A stretch of DNA of 64,000 nt from CAZJLP01 sp964546955 (lineage in GTDB: Bacteria; Verrucomicrobiota; Verrucomicrobiia; Opitutales; Opitutaceae): contig CAZJLP010000022.1 in assembly GCA_964546955.1 (NCBI GenBank), positions 1 through 64,000 of the forward strand. The letters run 5' to 3'. The notes beneath the pieces were generated by a model that saw only the letters and a program-made list of their open reading frames with translations, searched no databases and was not told the origin of the DNA. Made by a program: the position numbers and the translations under genes. Positions 25,082 through 33,277 of this stretch are shown here, in pieces (positions within the stretch are counted from its first letter, which is position 1; each line of letters starts with the position of its first letter).

Positions 25082-27523
25082 ATGACCAAAACCTTTTTAC
25101 CTTCGTTCGTTTCTTTTTTCGCACTCGCAGCCGCTGTGGCGCAAGGACAGGTCGCGCCGACCGCGACCGCAAACCCTCCCCCTGCCGCAATCTATCATGC
25201 CGGGTGGATCGATCTTAACAAAAACGGCAAAAAAGACATCTACGAGGATTCGACCGCCGGAGTGGATCAGAGGCTCGACGACCTTCTGCAGCAAATGACG
25301 CTGGAGGAGAAAACCTGCCAATTGGGGACACTCTACGGCTTCGGAAGGGTGCTGACCGACGAGCTGCCGACCGCGGCGTGGAAGACCAAACTTTGGAAGG
25401 ACGGTATCGGCAATATCGACGAGCACTTGAACAGCGTCGCCCGGATCCCGAAAGCCGCGACCAAACTCTCCTACCCGTACTCGCTTCACGCGAAGTCGAT
25501 CAACGATGTGCAGCGGTTTTTCGTCGAACAAACCCGGCTCGGCATTCCGGTGGATTTCACCAACGAAGGCATTCGCGGGCTTTGCCATGACCGCGCGACA
25601 AGCTTTCCCTCGCAGCTGGGCGTGGCGAGTTCGTGGAATCGCCAGCTCGTGACGGCGATCGGCCGGGTGACCGGCCGCGAAGCCCGCGCCCTCGGTTACA
25701 CCAACGTTTACGCACCGATTCTCGATCTGCCGCGCGACCCGCGCTGGGGGCGCACCGTGGAGTGCTACAGCGAGGACCCCTACCTGACCGGCGAACTCGG
25801 GCGGCTGATGGTTTCAGCCCTGCAGGCGGAAAAAGTCGTTTCGACCGTGAAACACTTCGCCGTCTACAGCATCCCGAAAGGCGCTCGGGACGGCGGCCAT
25901 CGCACCGATCCGCAAGCGACCTGGCGCGAAGTGGAATCCATCCACCTGCCAGCCTTCGAGGCCGCGATCAAGGGCGCCCAGGCGCTGGGAGTGATGTCGT
26001 CCTACAATGATTACGACGGGATACCCGTCACCGCCAGCTCACTGTTTCTCACCGACATCCTGCGCAAGCGCTGGGGTTTTAGCGGGTACGTTGTCTCGGA
26101 CAGCGGCGCGGTCGAACACATCCACCGAAAACACCAAATTGTCGCTGACTACGAAGGTGCGGTCGAGCAAGCGGTCGAAGCGGGGCTAAACGTCCGCACC
26201 CAATTCAATCCGCCCGATGTCTATGTAAACGCCGTGCGCAAGCTCGCGAAAGAGGGCCGGCTCTCCAACGAGGTGATCGACGCGCGCGTGCGCGACGTTC
26301 TGCGCGTGAAATTCTGGCTGGGGCTCTTCGATCAACCCTATGTCCCGGATCCCGCGGCCGCCGACCAGCTCGTCCGTCAGCCGGACCACCTGGCCACTTC
26401 GCTGCAAGCGGCCCGTGAATCCATCGTTTTGCTGAAAAACGCGGGAAAACTCCTCCCGTTGAAAAAGACGATCAAAACGATTCTCGTGACCGGTCCGGCC
26501 GCCGACGAGAAAGACACCTGCATCAGCCGCTACGGTCCGTCCAACCTCCAGGTTGTGACCCTATTGGAAGGAATTCGGCAAAAAGTCGGTCCCGGCGTCG
26601 AGGTACTCCACACGCGCGGTTGCGCCTTCGTCGAGAACGCCTATCCGCAAAGCGAATTGATGCACGTGGAACCGGACGCGGCGGAGGCGGCGGAAATCGA
26701 GGCGGCGCGCCAGCTCGCCGCGAAGGCGGACGCGATCATCGTCGCCGTGGGCGAAAACGACATGCTTGTGGGCGAAGCCCGCAGCCGTGTGAATCTCGAT
26801 TTGCCCGGACACCAGGAGCGCCTCGTGCGCGCGATGCACGCCACCGGCAAGCCAACCATCGCCGTCGTGCTGAGTGGGCGGCCTCTCACGATCAATTGGG
26901 TGGATCGCAACATCCCCGCCATCGTCGTGGGTTGGTTCCAGGGAGAACAGGGCGGCACCGCCCTCGCCGATGTGCTGTTTGGCGATTACTGTCCCGCGGG
27001 CAAATTGCCGGTGACCTTTCCCCGCTCGGTCGGACAGATCCCGCTCAATTTCCCGTATAAACGCGGGTCGCAATTGCCGGACGAAGAACTGGAGAGCGAA
27101 GAGCGCAAGCTGGTCGGCGCGTTGAACGGCCCGCTGTACCCCTTCGGCCACGGCCTCAGCTACACCACGTTCGACTACGGAGATCTGCAGGTGTCGCCAC
27201 CTCTGCAATACGCCGACAGTCCAGTCGAGGTTAGCCTGGAAATCGCGAACTCCGGGAACGTGTCGGGCGACGAAATCGTGCAGCTGTACGTCTCGCAGCG
27301 CGTCAGCAGCGTCGTGACGTTTGCCCAGGTTCTGCGCGGCTTCGAGCGCGTGTCTCTCGCGCCAGGGGAGAAAAAGCGCGTCCGGTTCACACTGAAGCCC
27401 GACGACCTGAAACTCCTCGATCGTGAAGGCAAATGGACGGTCGAGCCCGGCCTAACGGATGTGCTGGTGGGAAGCTCCTCCGCGGATATCCGACTGCGCG
27501 GGAAGTTGGAAATTCGCCGGTGA
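25082..27523 (+). CDS. Glycoside hydrolase family 3 (beta-glucosidase/xylosidase), secreted
   Basis: An 813-residue exported enzyme. A signal peptide (FVSFFALAAAVAQG) is followed by the GH3 N-terminal TIM barrel (MTLEEKTCQLGTLYG, RDPRWGRTVECYSEDPYLTG). KHFAVYS and the nucleophile in GYVVSDSGAVEHI (Asp about residue 340) follow. The C-terminal alpha/beta domain has IVAVGENDMLVGEARSR and a fibronectin III-like domain ends the chain (YPFGHGLSYTTFDYGDLQVS). GH3 enzymes cut beta-linked glucose, xylose or arabinose from oligosaccharides. The promoter should lie in 24848-25081. It converges on the six-hairpin glycosidase gene. Confidence 0.92.
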   Translation: MTKTFLPSFVSFFALAAAVAQGQVAPTATANPPPAAIYHAGWIDLNKNGKKDIYEDSTAGVDQRLDDLLQQMTLEEKTCQLGTLYGFGRVLTDELPTAAWKTKLWKDGIGNIDEHLNSVARIPKAATKLSYPYSLHAKSINDVQRFFVEQTRLGIPVDFTNEGIRGLCHDRATSFPSQLGVASSWNRQLVTAIGRVTGREARALGYTNVYAPILDLPRDPRWGRTVECYSEDPYLTGELGRLMVSALQAEKVVSTVKHFAVYSIPKGARDGGHRTDPQATWREVESIHLPAFEAAIKGAQALGVMSSYNDYDGIPVTASSLFLTDILRKRWGFSGYVVSDSGAVEHIHRKHQIVADYEGAVEQAVEAGLNVRTQFNPPDVYVNAVRKLAKEGRLSNEVIDARVRDVLRVKFWLGLFDQPYVPDPAAADQLVRQPDHLATSLQAARESIVLLKNAGKLLPLKKTIKTILVTGPAADEKDTCISRYGPSNLQVVTLLEGIRQKVGPGVEVLHTRGCAFVENAYPQSELMHVEPDAAEAAEIEAARQLAAKADAIIVAVGENDMLVGEARSRVNLDLPGHQERLVRAMHATGKPTIAVVLSGRPLTINWVDRNIPAIVVGWFQGEQGGTALADVLFGDYCPAGKLPVTFPRSVGQIPLNFPYKRGSQLPDEELESEERKLVGALNGPLYPFGHGLSYTTFDYGDLQVSPPLQYADSPVEVSLEIANSGNVSGDEIVQLYVSQRVSSVVTFAQVLRGFERVSLAPGEKKRVRFTLKPDDLKLLDREGKWTVEPGLTDVLVGSSSADIRLRGKLEIRR

Positions 27524-27555
27524 GAGCGGCAGCCGCCACTCCTTACGCGGACTTT

Positions 27556-27650
27556 CCGGCGAACGAGGCACTCGACGTCGCCGGAATGGAGCCAGGCGCC
27601 AGCGCCACGTCGCGACGCAACGTGGCGTAGCAAGCGCTTCGCGCCTACCG
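27556..27650. repeat. Hairpin cluster between convergent glycosidase genes
   Basis: Three short inverted repeats lie within the 121-bp gap. They are CCGGCGA/TCGCCGG at 27556-27584, CGCCACGT/ACGTGGCG at 27603-27627, and a GTAG-AAGCGCTT-CTAC palindrome at about 27627-27650 that runs into the end of the next gene. No T-tract follows any of them. They could stop both converging transcripts or be REP-type repeats. Confidence 0.45.
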
Positions 27651-29774
27651 GCTCAGGTCCACGGAGACCGTATCGCCGTCGGCGATCGTGAACGTCTTTG
27701 GAGCGAAACCATTGCCGGTCACACGGACATTGATCTTCTGGCCTTCGCGCGCGACCGTCAGATCGAAGACAGAACCAAAAGCGTTGACCTTCTTCAATGC
27801 CATGCTGGGCCAGGAGGAGGGCAAGCGAGGCGTGCAACTGAACGAACGCAGCCCGGTCGGACGAATGCCGAAGACTCCTTCCGTGTAGATTCGGCAATAA
27901 AGCGTGCTTTCGGCGGAGAGGTGACGCTGGTCGTTCTCGGGATACGCCTCGACCGCATAAGGCACATGATTGCCGAGGAGGCGGCGCTTTGAATAATACA
28001 AAAGGAAATCCAAGGCCTTCTGGGTCCCCCCCGCGGCAAACACGCCGCGCAGTCCATAGAGCGTCGAGCGATCCCAAAAGGTGATTTGACCCGCTTCCGT
28101 GGCCAAACCATCCGCCGTCCATAGACGCGGCGAAAAAAGCGCATCGATCGTTCCCTTGGCGCGATCGTAGATTCCAACCGTGAGCGGAATACAAATCCAG
28201 GCGCGAAGCGCGTCGGGCTTTTCCGCCCACGGCCGGTGCCTCTCGATGCGGTGATTGATCAGATCCGACTTGTCATAATAGCGGTAGGTTTCGAATCCCT
28301 CCACGGTCGCGCCGAAATGTTTTTCCATCGCGGTCCTCAGCTTCGCCGCTTCGTCCACGTAACCCGCTAGCTGAGCTGCGGGCTTGCCGAGTTCCTTGCC
28401 GAGGTACGAGGCCGAGAGCAGCGCATCGTAATGGAGCGAAGACGTGCACAGGTTGGCGTTGCCGGCCGGAAAACGGCCTTCGAGTTCGTCGCTGTCCGAG
28501 GCGATGACGCCGCGGCTGTCGGTCTTGCGCCGGCTATACTCCAGACACCATTCGATCAGCGGCCAGAGCTCTTCCGCCGCTTCCTTCTTGCCGTTCGCGA
28601 GGGCGAAGCGGCTCGCGCCGTAGGCAATCATCGCCATGTCGCCACGATCCCGCGCTCCCTGCCAGAAAGTCGCTCCTTCTCCGGTGATCGAACTGGGGAT
28701 CGGCTTATAGTCCTTGTTCATGAACCGCGCGAAGTGGCGGAACGAATTTAAGGCGGAGTCCCGGGCGATATCGTCGCCGAGAAACGCGAAGAAGGGATTG
28801 GCATACTCCGCCTGATCGTTGGCCCAGATCGCGGCGTAGTAGTATCCGCCGCCGGGACTATGCATGAGGCCGCCCTTCGTCTCGTAAATGCTCTCCGTGC
28901 CCCGAATCTTGGCGAAAGCGAACATCGTATTGAGGACCTTCTCGGGCGTCTCGAGCTCCAGCTTGCCGAGAAAACTGTCCACCCGTTCGCGGCGGGCTTT
29001 TTCCTCGGCCGCAATGTCGACTGCGAGTTCCGGCTCACCTTCTTTGCGCGCGCTGATCAAGAGCGTATAGGTGTGACTTTCGCCGCGCTTGAGCGTCCGC
29101 CGGCCCGCGCCGGTTACCTGGGAGGTCGCGATGTAGCCTCCATAAATGCCATGCTCAGGGGTAGTCCGCACGCTGCGCTCGTTTTGATCGACGTCGATTA
29201 CGACGTCGCCGAGGGAAATGTTTGTGACGGTCGTTGAGTCAATGACGACGGTCTTGTCGGGGGACGGGTAGATCGTTCGCTTCCACGACAAACGCTCCTG
29301 GGCAACATCGGCTGCACGCTCGCGCCCCATCACGCCTTCCATCCGCATGATTCCTTTGTGATGGATCGCGGTGGTGACTCCATTGCGCGGCGCCTCGTTG
29401 GCCACGAACAATCGCGGCGACGCCTCTTCGCCGAAATGCAGCATCAGTTGCGTCCGTGTCGTGTTCGGGTGATGTCGCAGCATCGGGAAGACGACATACC
29501 GGCTGAGGCTGAGCTTTCGCGCCTTATCCACCGTATAGGTCACGATGACCGACAGCTTTTTCCCGCTCATCTCAATATGGTCGGTGTGCGGAAGATCGTC
29601 CTTCGGTTGCCAGGTGATTCCACCCTCGTCATTGATCGTCCACCGACTTTTCTCGTCTTGCGCGTAGGTGGGGACGGCGAGGAGGGCGGATAAGACTGCC
29701 AGTCCGGTCGCCAGCCAATGGCGAATGGACACACGAAGAGAGGACGGCCGGGGCCGGGGGGAGGTGGTGTTCAT
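27645..29774 (-). CDS. Exported six-hairpin (alpha/alpha)6-barrel glycosidase-like protein
   Basis: A 709-residue protein with a signal peptide (SIRHWLATGLAVLSALLAVP, then TYAQ). An N-terminal beta-sandwich (residues ~40-260) precedes a helical barrel with SPGGGYYYAAIWANDQAEYA, FFAFLGDDIARDSALNSFRH and EAGQITFWDRSTLYGLRGVF. The acidic pairs there fit the active site of six-hairpin glycosidases. A C-terminal beta domain follows (GNGFAPKTFTIADG). I cannot fix the GH family; the layout recalls GH63/GH78/GH116-like enzymes. It faces the GH3 gene, consistent with a shared polysaccharide pathway. Confidence 0.72.
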   Translation of the reverse strand: MNTTSPRPRPSSLRVSIRHWLATGLAVLSALLAVPTYAQDEKSRWTINDEGGITWQPKDDLPHTDHIEMSGKKLSVIVTYTVDKARKLSLSRYVVFPMLRHHPNTTRTQLMLHFGEEASPRLFVANEAPRNGVTTAIHHKGIMRMEGVMGRERAADVAQERLSWKRTIYPSPDKTVVIDSTTVTNISLGDVVIDVDQNERSVRTTPEHGIYGGYIATSQVTGAGRRTLKRGESHTYTLLISARKEGEPELAVDIAAEEKARRERVDSFLGKLELETPEKVLNTMFAFAKIRGTESIYETKGGLMHSPGGGYYYAAIWANDQAEYANPFFAFLGDDIARDSALNSFRHFARFMNKDYKPIPSSITGEGATFWQGARDRGDMAMIAYGASRFALANGKKEAAEELWPLIEWCLEYSRRKTDSRGVIASDSDELEGRFPAGNANLCTSSLHYDALLSASYLGKELGKPAAQLAGYVDEAAKLRTAMEKHFGATVEGFETYRYYDKSDLINHRIERHRPWAEKPDALRAWICIPLTVGIYDRAKGTIDALFSPRLWTADGLATEAGQITFWDRSTLYGLRGVFAAGGTQKALDFLLYYSKRRLLGNHVPYAVEAYPENDQRHLSAESTLYCRIYTEGVFGIRPTGLRSFSCTPRLPSSWPSMALKKVNAFGSVFDLTVAREGQKINVRVTGNGFAPKTFTIADGDTVSVDLSR

Positions 29775-29878
29775 AAAGGGGTTGCTTCCAAGTGGCTATT
29801 TCCGCCTATGCGAGGAGCAAACCTATTTTCGGCGGACAGAGGAGGACGGGGGCCTTGCCCCTTCCTTGGAAGTCCTAA

Positions 29879-30868
29879 CTAAGCGTCGAAGAACATCGCC
29901 TCACCGAGAGCGGCCTCGGGCGCGAGCAGATTGGCGGTGGCGGCCAGCGCCGTTTTGCCTTTGCCAAAGTCGGCTTGGATGGCCGCGCTCTTGCGGGCCA
30001 AATCTCCGTGCCAGGAAAACTGCTTGCCGTTGCCGTACTCGAAAATCAGCTCGCAGGTGCGCGGAGTCGAAGCGGTCGCGTCCTGCCGATACGGCACCGC
30101 GGTCGCGGCACCGCACTTCTCCAGCCGAGCTTTGGCCCACTGCGCCATGACTTTTCCCTCGGCAGCAAGATCGGGCGACGTCCTCACCCGAACTTCGCGC
30201 AGTCCTTCCGCCAACAAACCCGGCGCATACGCGCTCAGGAATTGGCCGATCGACTGCCGGACGGGCAACAAACGCGCGTACACCAGGTCGCGCACGACCT
30301 CGGGCTTTGGCCAGGGGAAAGTGAGGGCGTCCACCGGCACGATCGCGGAGTCGAACATGACCCGCTTCGCCCGCCGCAAGAGATATTGATATTCGTTCAG
30401 CCGCGCACTCGACGAAAACCGGTGGGCCCAATAATAGAGCGGCAGATCGGTGGTAAGACAGACCGAAACCTGATTCTCCAAGAAAGCGCGCGCGGCCTGC
30501 GGATAGCTCAGAATCACGAACTCGCAACAGCGCTTGTCTCCTTTCGACTTCCCGAGATGGCACTCGCCGTAAATCTTCGCCTGCATCTCCCGGGCGTCGT
30601 CGGCCGGCTGCAGCGGGCAGAGCACAACCACGCGGCACGGATATCGCTGGGAAAACCGCACCGCGATCCGGAACTGTTCGAGAGCGTCCTCCGCCGTGCT
30701 GCTGTATCCCAGGTGCAGCACGAAATTAACCTGCATGGCCTTGACGTCGTCGGACTCGGGCGCCGGACCGCCCTTGGCCGACGTGTCCTCCCACATCTTC
30801 GCAAGACTCTTCGAAATGCCCCCAACAGGCACTTCCAAACCGGGCAAGGCATCAAAAATAGCAGGCAT
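29879..30868 (-). CDS. opcA: Glucose-6-phosphate dehydrogenase assembly protein
   Basis: A 329-residue OpcA protein. Recognisable segments are NFVLHLGYSSTAEDALEQFR, PCRVVVLCPLQPADDAREMQ and SVCLTTDLPLYYWAHRF. OpcA binds glucose-6-phosphate dehydrogenase and raises its activity or assembly in cyanobacteria. Its gene starts 25 bp downstream of the zwf stop, the usual pairing, so the two are probably one operon controlling entry to the oxidative pentose phosphate pathway. No oddity is seen in length. Confidence 0.88.
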   Translation of the reverse strand: MPAIFDALPGLEVPVGGISKSLAKMWEDTSAKGGPAPESDDVKAMQVNFVLHLGYSSTAEDALEQFRIAVRFSQRYPCRVVVLCPLQPADDAREMQAKIYGECHLGKSKGDKRCCEFVILSYPQAARAFLENQVSVCLTTDLPLYYWAHRFSSSARLNEYQYLLRRAKRVMFDSAIVPVDALTFPWPKPEVVRDLVYARLLPVRQSIGQFLSAYAPGLLAEGLREVRVRTSPDLAAEGKVMAQWAKARLEKCGAATAVPYRQDATASTPRTCELIFEYGNGKQFSWHGDLARKSAAIQADFGKGKTALAATANLLAPEAALGEAMFFDA

Positions 30869-30893
30869 GGCAAGCGGGCTCAGGGCCGTGCGG

Positions 30894-32432
30894 TCAAGGC
30901 TGTCTCCAGACGTGCTTGTTGGCGGCGAGCAACTCGTCCGCGGAACGAGGTCCCCACGAACCTGCCGGATAGGTGTCGATGCCGTGCCGCCCCGCGGCGG
31001 CCCAAGCCTCCAACACGGGCGTGTAGAGCGCCCAGGACGTTTCGGCCTCGTCTCCGCGAATGAAAAGTGTTCCGTCGCCGATCATGGCATCCAGCACCAG
31101 CCGCTCATAAGCCTCGGGAGTGTTGGAGCCAAAGGTCGTGCTGTAACGGAAATTCATCTTCACCGGCTGCATGCGGGTCTCCAAACCGGGCACCTTTCCG
31201 TTGAGCACCAGGCTCAGCCCTTCGTCCGGCTGGATTTGAAACGCCAGCGTGTTCGCCGCGATGTCGTAACGGTCGCTGCCGGCGAAAAGCGTACCTGGGG
31301 GCCGCTTGAATTGTATTGCGATTTCCGATACACGGCGCGCGAGCCGTTTGCCCGAGCGGAGATAAAACGGCACTCCCTGCCAGCGCCAGTTGTTGATCGA
31401 AAGGCGCACGCCGGCATACGTTTCCGTGGCGGACTGCGGATTGATCCCCTCCTCCTCCAAATAACCCTTCGCGAGCTTTCCTCCGACCATGCCCGCGGCG
31501 TACTGGGCGCGGGCCACATCGCCCCCGGAACCCAGGCGCAGCGGTTGGATTGCCTTCAACACCTTGACCTTCTCGTCCCGGACCGCCTCCGCGTCCAGCG
31601 ACACGGGCGGCTCCATCGCGGTCAGCGCCAGCAGCTGCATGGTATGGTTCTGAATCATGTCCCGCAGCGCGCCGCTCTGCTCGTAATAGCCGCCGCGCGT
31701 GCCCACGCCGACTTCCTCGGCCACGGTGATCTGGACGGATTCGATGAAATTGCGGTTCCAGAGCGGCTCGAAGATGGCGTTCGCGAAACGCTGGACCAAC
31801 AGATCCTGCACGGTTTCTTTTCCGAGATAGTGGTCGATCCGGTAAACCTGGTGCTCTTGGAAGACCGAGCGGATCGTGGCATTGAGCTCCCGTGCCGAAG
31901 CGAGGTCCTTGCCGAACGGCTTCTCGACGATAACCTTCGAGTGGTGCGGCTGACCGAGGTATTTCGCCGCGAGGCCGCTCGCGCCCAGATTGAGCAGGAT
32001 CGGGGCGAAAACCGAGGGCGGAGTCGAAATATAGAACAGGGACTGAACTTCCCGACCCAATTTTTTTTCGATCGCGGAGATGTGCTGCGCCAGGCGGTCG
32101 AACGCCGCGCGTTCGTCGTAGCCGCCGGCCACATAGGTCGTGTTGGCCGCGACGCGATTCCACACATCTGAATTCAGTTCGCGCCGCGAAAACTCCTTGA
32201 TGGCGTCACCCGCCATGGTTCGGAATTCATCGTCCGGTATCGCCTTGCGGCCGTAGCCCACCAAATAGAAATCCGCGGGCAAGAGGTTGTCGAAGCTCAG
32301 GTTAAAGACCGCCGGGATGAGTTTCCGGGCCGTCAGATCGCCGGAAGCGCCGAAAATGACCACGACGGTCGGGGGCGCGCCCCGGTGCTTGCTGAGTCCT
32401 TGCAGAAACGGATGACGTTGGTTTTCGGCCAT
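30894..32432 (-). CDS. zwf: Glucose-6-phosphate 1-dehydrogenase
   Basis: A 512-residue enzyme that oxidises glucose 6-phosphate to 6-phosphogluconolactone with NADP+. The dinucleotide loop is IFGASGDLTARKLIPA near residue 27, and the active-site segment is YRIDHYLGKETVQD. PFYLRSGKRLARRVSEIAIQ and the C-terminal YPAGSWGP complete the family pattern. The start at 32432 (MAENQRHPF) was preferred over 32483 because it matches the family N-terminus. opcA follows 25 bp downstream. Confidence 0.95.
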   Translation of the reverse strand: MAENQRHPFLQGLSKHRGAPPTVVVIFGASGDLTARKLIPAVFNLSFDNLLPADFYLVGYGRKAIPDDEFRTMAGDAIKEFSRRELNSDVWNRVAANTTYVAGGYDERAAFDRLAQHISAIEKKLGREVQSLFYISTPPSVFAPILLNLGASGLAAKYLGQPHHSKVIVEKPFGKDLASARELNATIRSVFQEHQVYRIDHYLGKETVQDLLVQRFANAIFEPLWNRNFIESVQITVAEEVGVGTRGGYYEQSGALRDMIQNHTMQLLALTAMEPPVSLDAEAVRDEKVKVLKAIQPLRLGSGGDVARAQYAAGMVGGKLAKGYLEEEGINPQSATETYAGVRLSINNWRWQGVPFYLRSGKRLARRVSEIAIQFKRPPGTLFAGSDRYDIAANTLAFQIQPDEGLSLVLNGKVPGLETRMQPVKMNFRYSTTFGSNTPEAYERLVLDAMIGDGTLFIRGDEAETSWALYTPVLEAWAAAGRHGIDTYPAGSWGPRSADELLAANKHVWRQP

Positions 32433-32586
32433 GGCAAAAGCGAGTTCTCGGAGCGGTCGACAAACGATGCAAGCGGTATTCACACGAATTCGGGCGGAAA
32501 GGCGACGACGAATGAGCGGTGTTCATGGATTCGATAAATCTCATCGATGTCATCTCCCCACTACCCCGATCCGCATCGCGGATCGG

Positions 32587-33039
32587 TCATGCCTGAAAAT
32601 ACTTCGAAAACAGCGGCACGTTTTCGAAGTGGCGGACTTCCGGGTCTCCCGCCGCGAGGACACTCACTTCGACCACATCGAAACGAAAGGTGTGCGGGCG
32701 ATCCTTTGGAGACAGGGATCGCAGATAGGCCGTGGCGGCACGCCGCAGGATTTCTTTCTTCTTTTTCGTGACGGCCTCGAATCCTTGCACGAGCGCGTGC
32801 CCGGCGCGCGTCTTGACCTCCACGAAAACCAAGGCCTCGCCATCGCGGCAGACCAAATCGATCTCGTCGCGGCGATCCTTGGGGCTTCGCCAATTGCGCG
32901 CCACGACGGTGAATCCATGTTCCCGACGCAAAAACTCCGCGGCAAGCCGTTCGCCGGTTTCGCCGGTGGATTGGGTCGTGGGGCGAGCCGCTGCGGCCCC
33001 GGTGTCCCCCGCGAGAAACGATTTCAGCCACGGAAGCAT
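32587..33039 (-). CDS. YraN/UPF0102 nuclease-fold protein
   Basis: A 150-residue protein of the UPF0102 (YraN) family. The restriction-endonuclease-like core is visible as TGERLAAEFLRREHGFTVVA, EIDLVCRDGEALVFVEVKTR and a basic helix (GFEAVTKKKKEILRRAATAY). The E-x-D-x-x-x-x and E-V-K residues form the PD-(D/E)XK-type site. The function in bacteria is not established; a role with recombination or repair is suspected. It lies between zwf and repeat copy C. Confidence 0.88.
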   Translation of the reverse strand: MLPWLKSFLAGDTGAAAARPTTQSTGETGERLAAEFLRREHGFTVVARNWRSPKDRRDEIDLVCRDGEALVFVEVKTRAGHALVQGFEAVTKKKKEILRRAATAYLRSLSPKDRPHTFRFDVVEVSVLAAGDPEVRHFENVPLFSKYFQA

Positions 33040-33120
33040 CGAACTACGAACGCGTGAGAGAATGCCCGGGGAGACAAGATTATTCCGGCGCGCCCTGCTA
33101 AACGGTCAAACGATTGAAAG

Positions 33121-33251
33121 AAGGCGGGGCCCCTCAGGACCCGCCGACGGAACGGAGGTCGTGATCGATCCCACGCTTCCTGGCGCGGTGAACGGAGCAA
33201 CGAGGAGGCGGTGCCTTCACACGACGGCCGGTCCGGAGGCCCCGCCTTATC
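33121..33251. repeat. Dispersed MITE-like repeat, copy C
   Basis: The left end reads AAGGCGGGGCCCCTCAGGAC and the right end CACACGACGGCCGGTCCGGA, then GGCCCCGCCTTATCC. The two ends are inverted repeats of each other (GGCGGGGCC/GGCCCCGCC), as in the other copies, although this copy has diverged most. It lies between the YraN gene and the end of smc, and has no coding frame. Confidence 0.65.
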
Positions 33252-33277
33252 CCTTTCGCAGAAAAATCGGAATCAAC

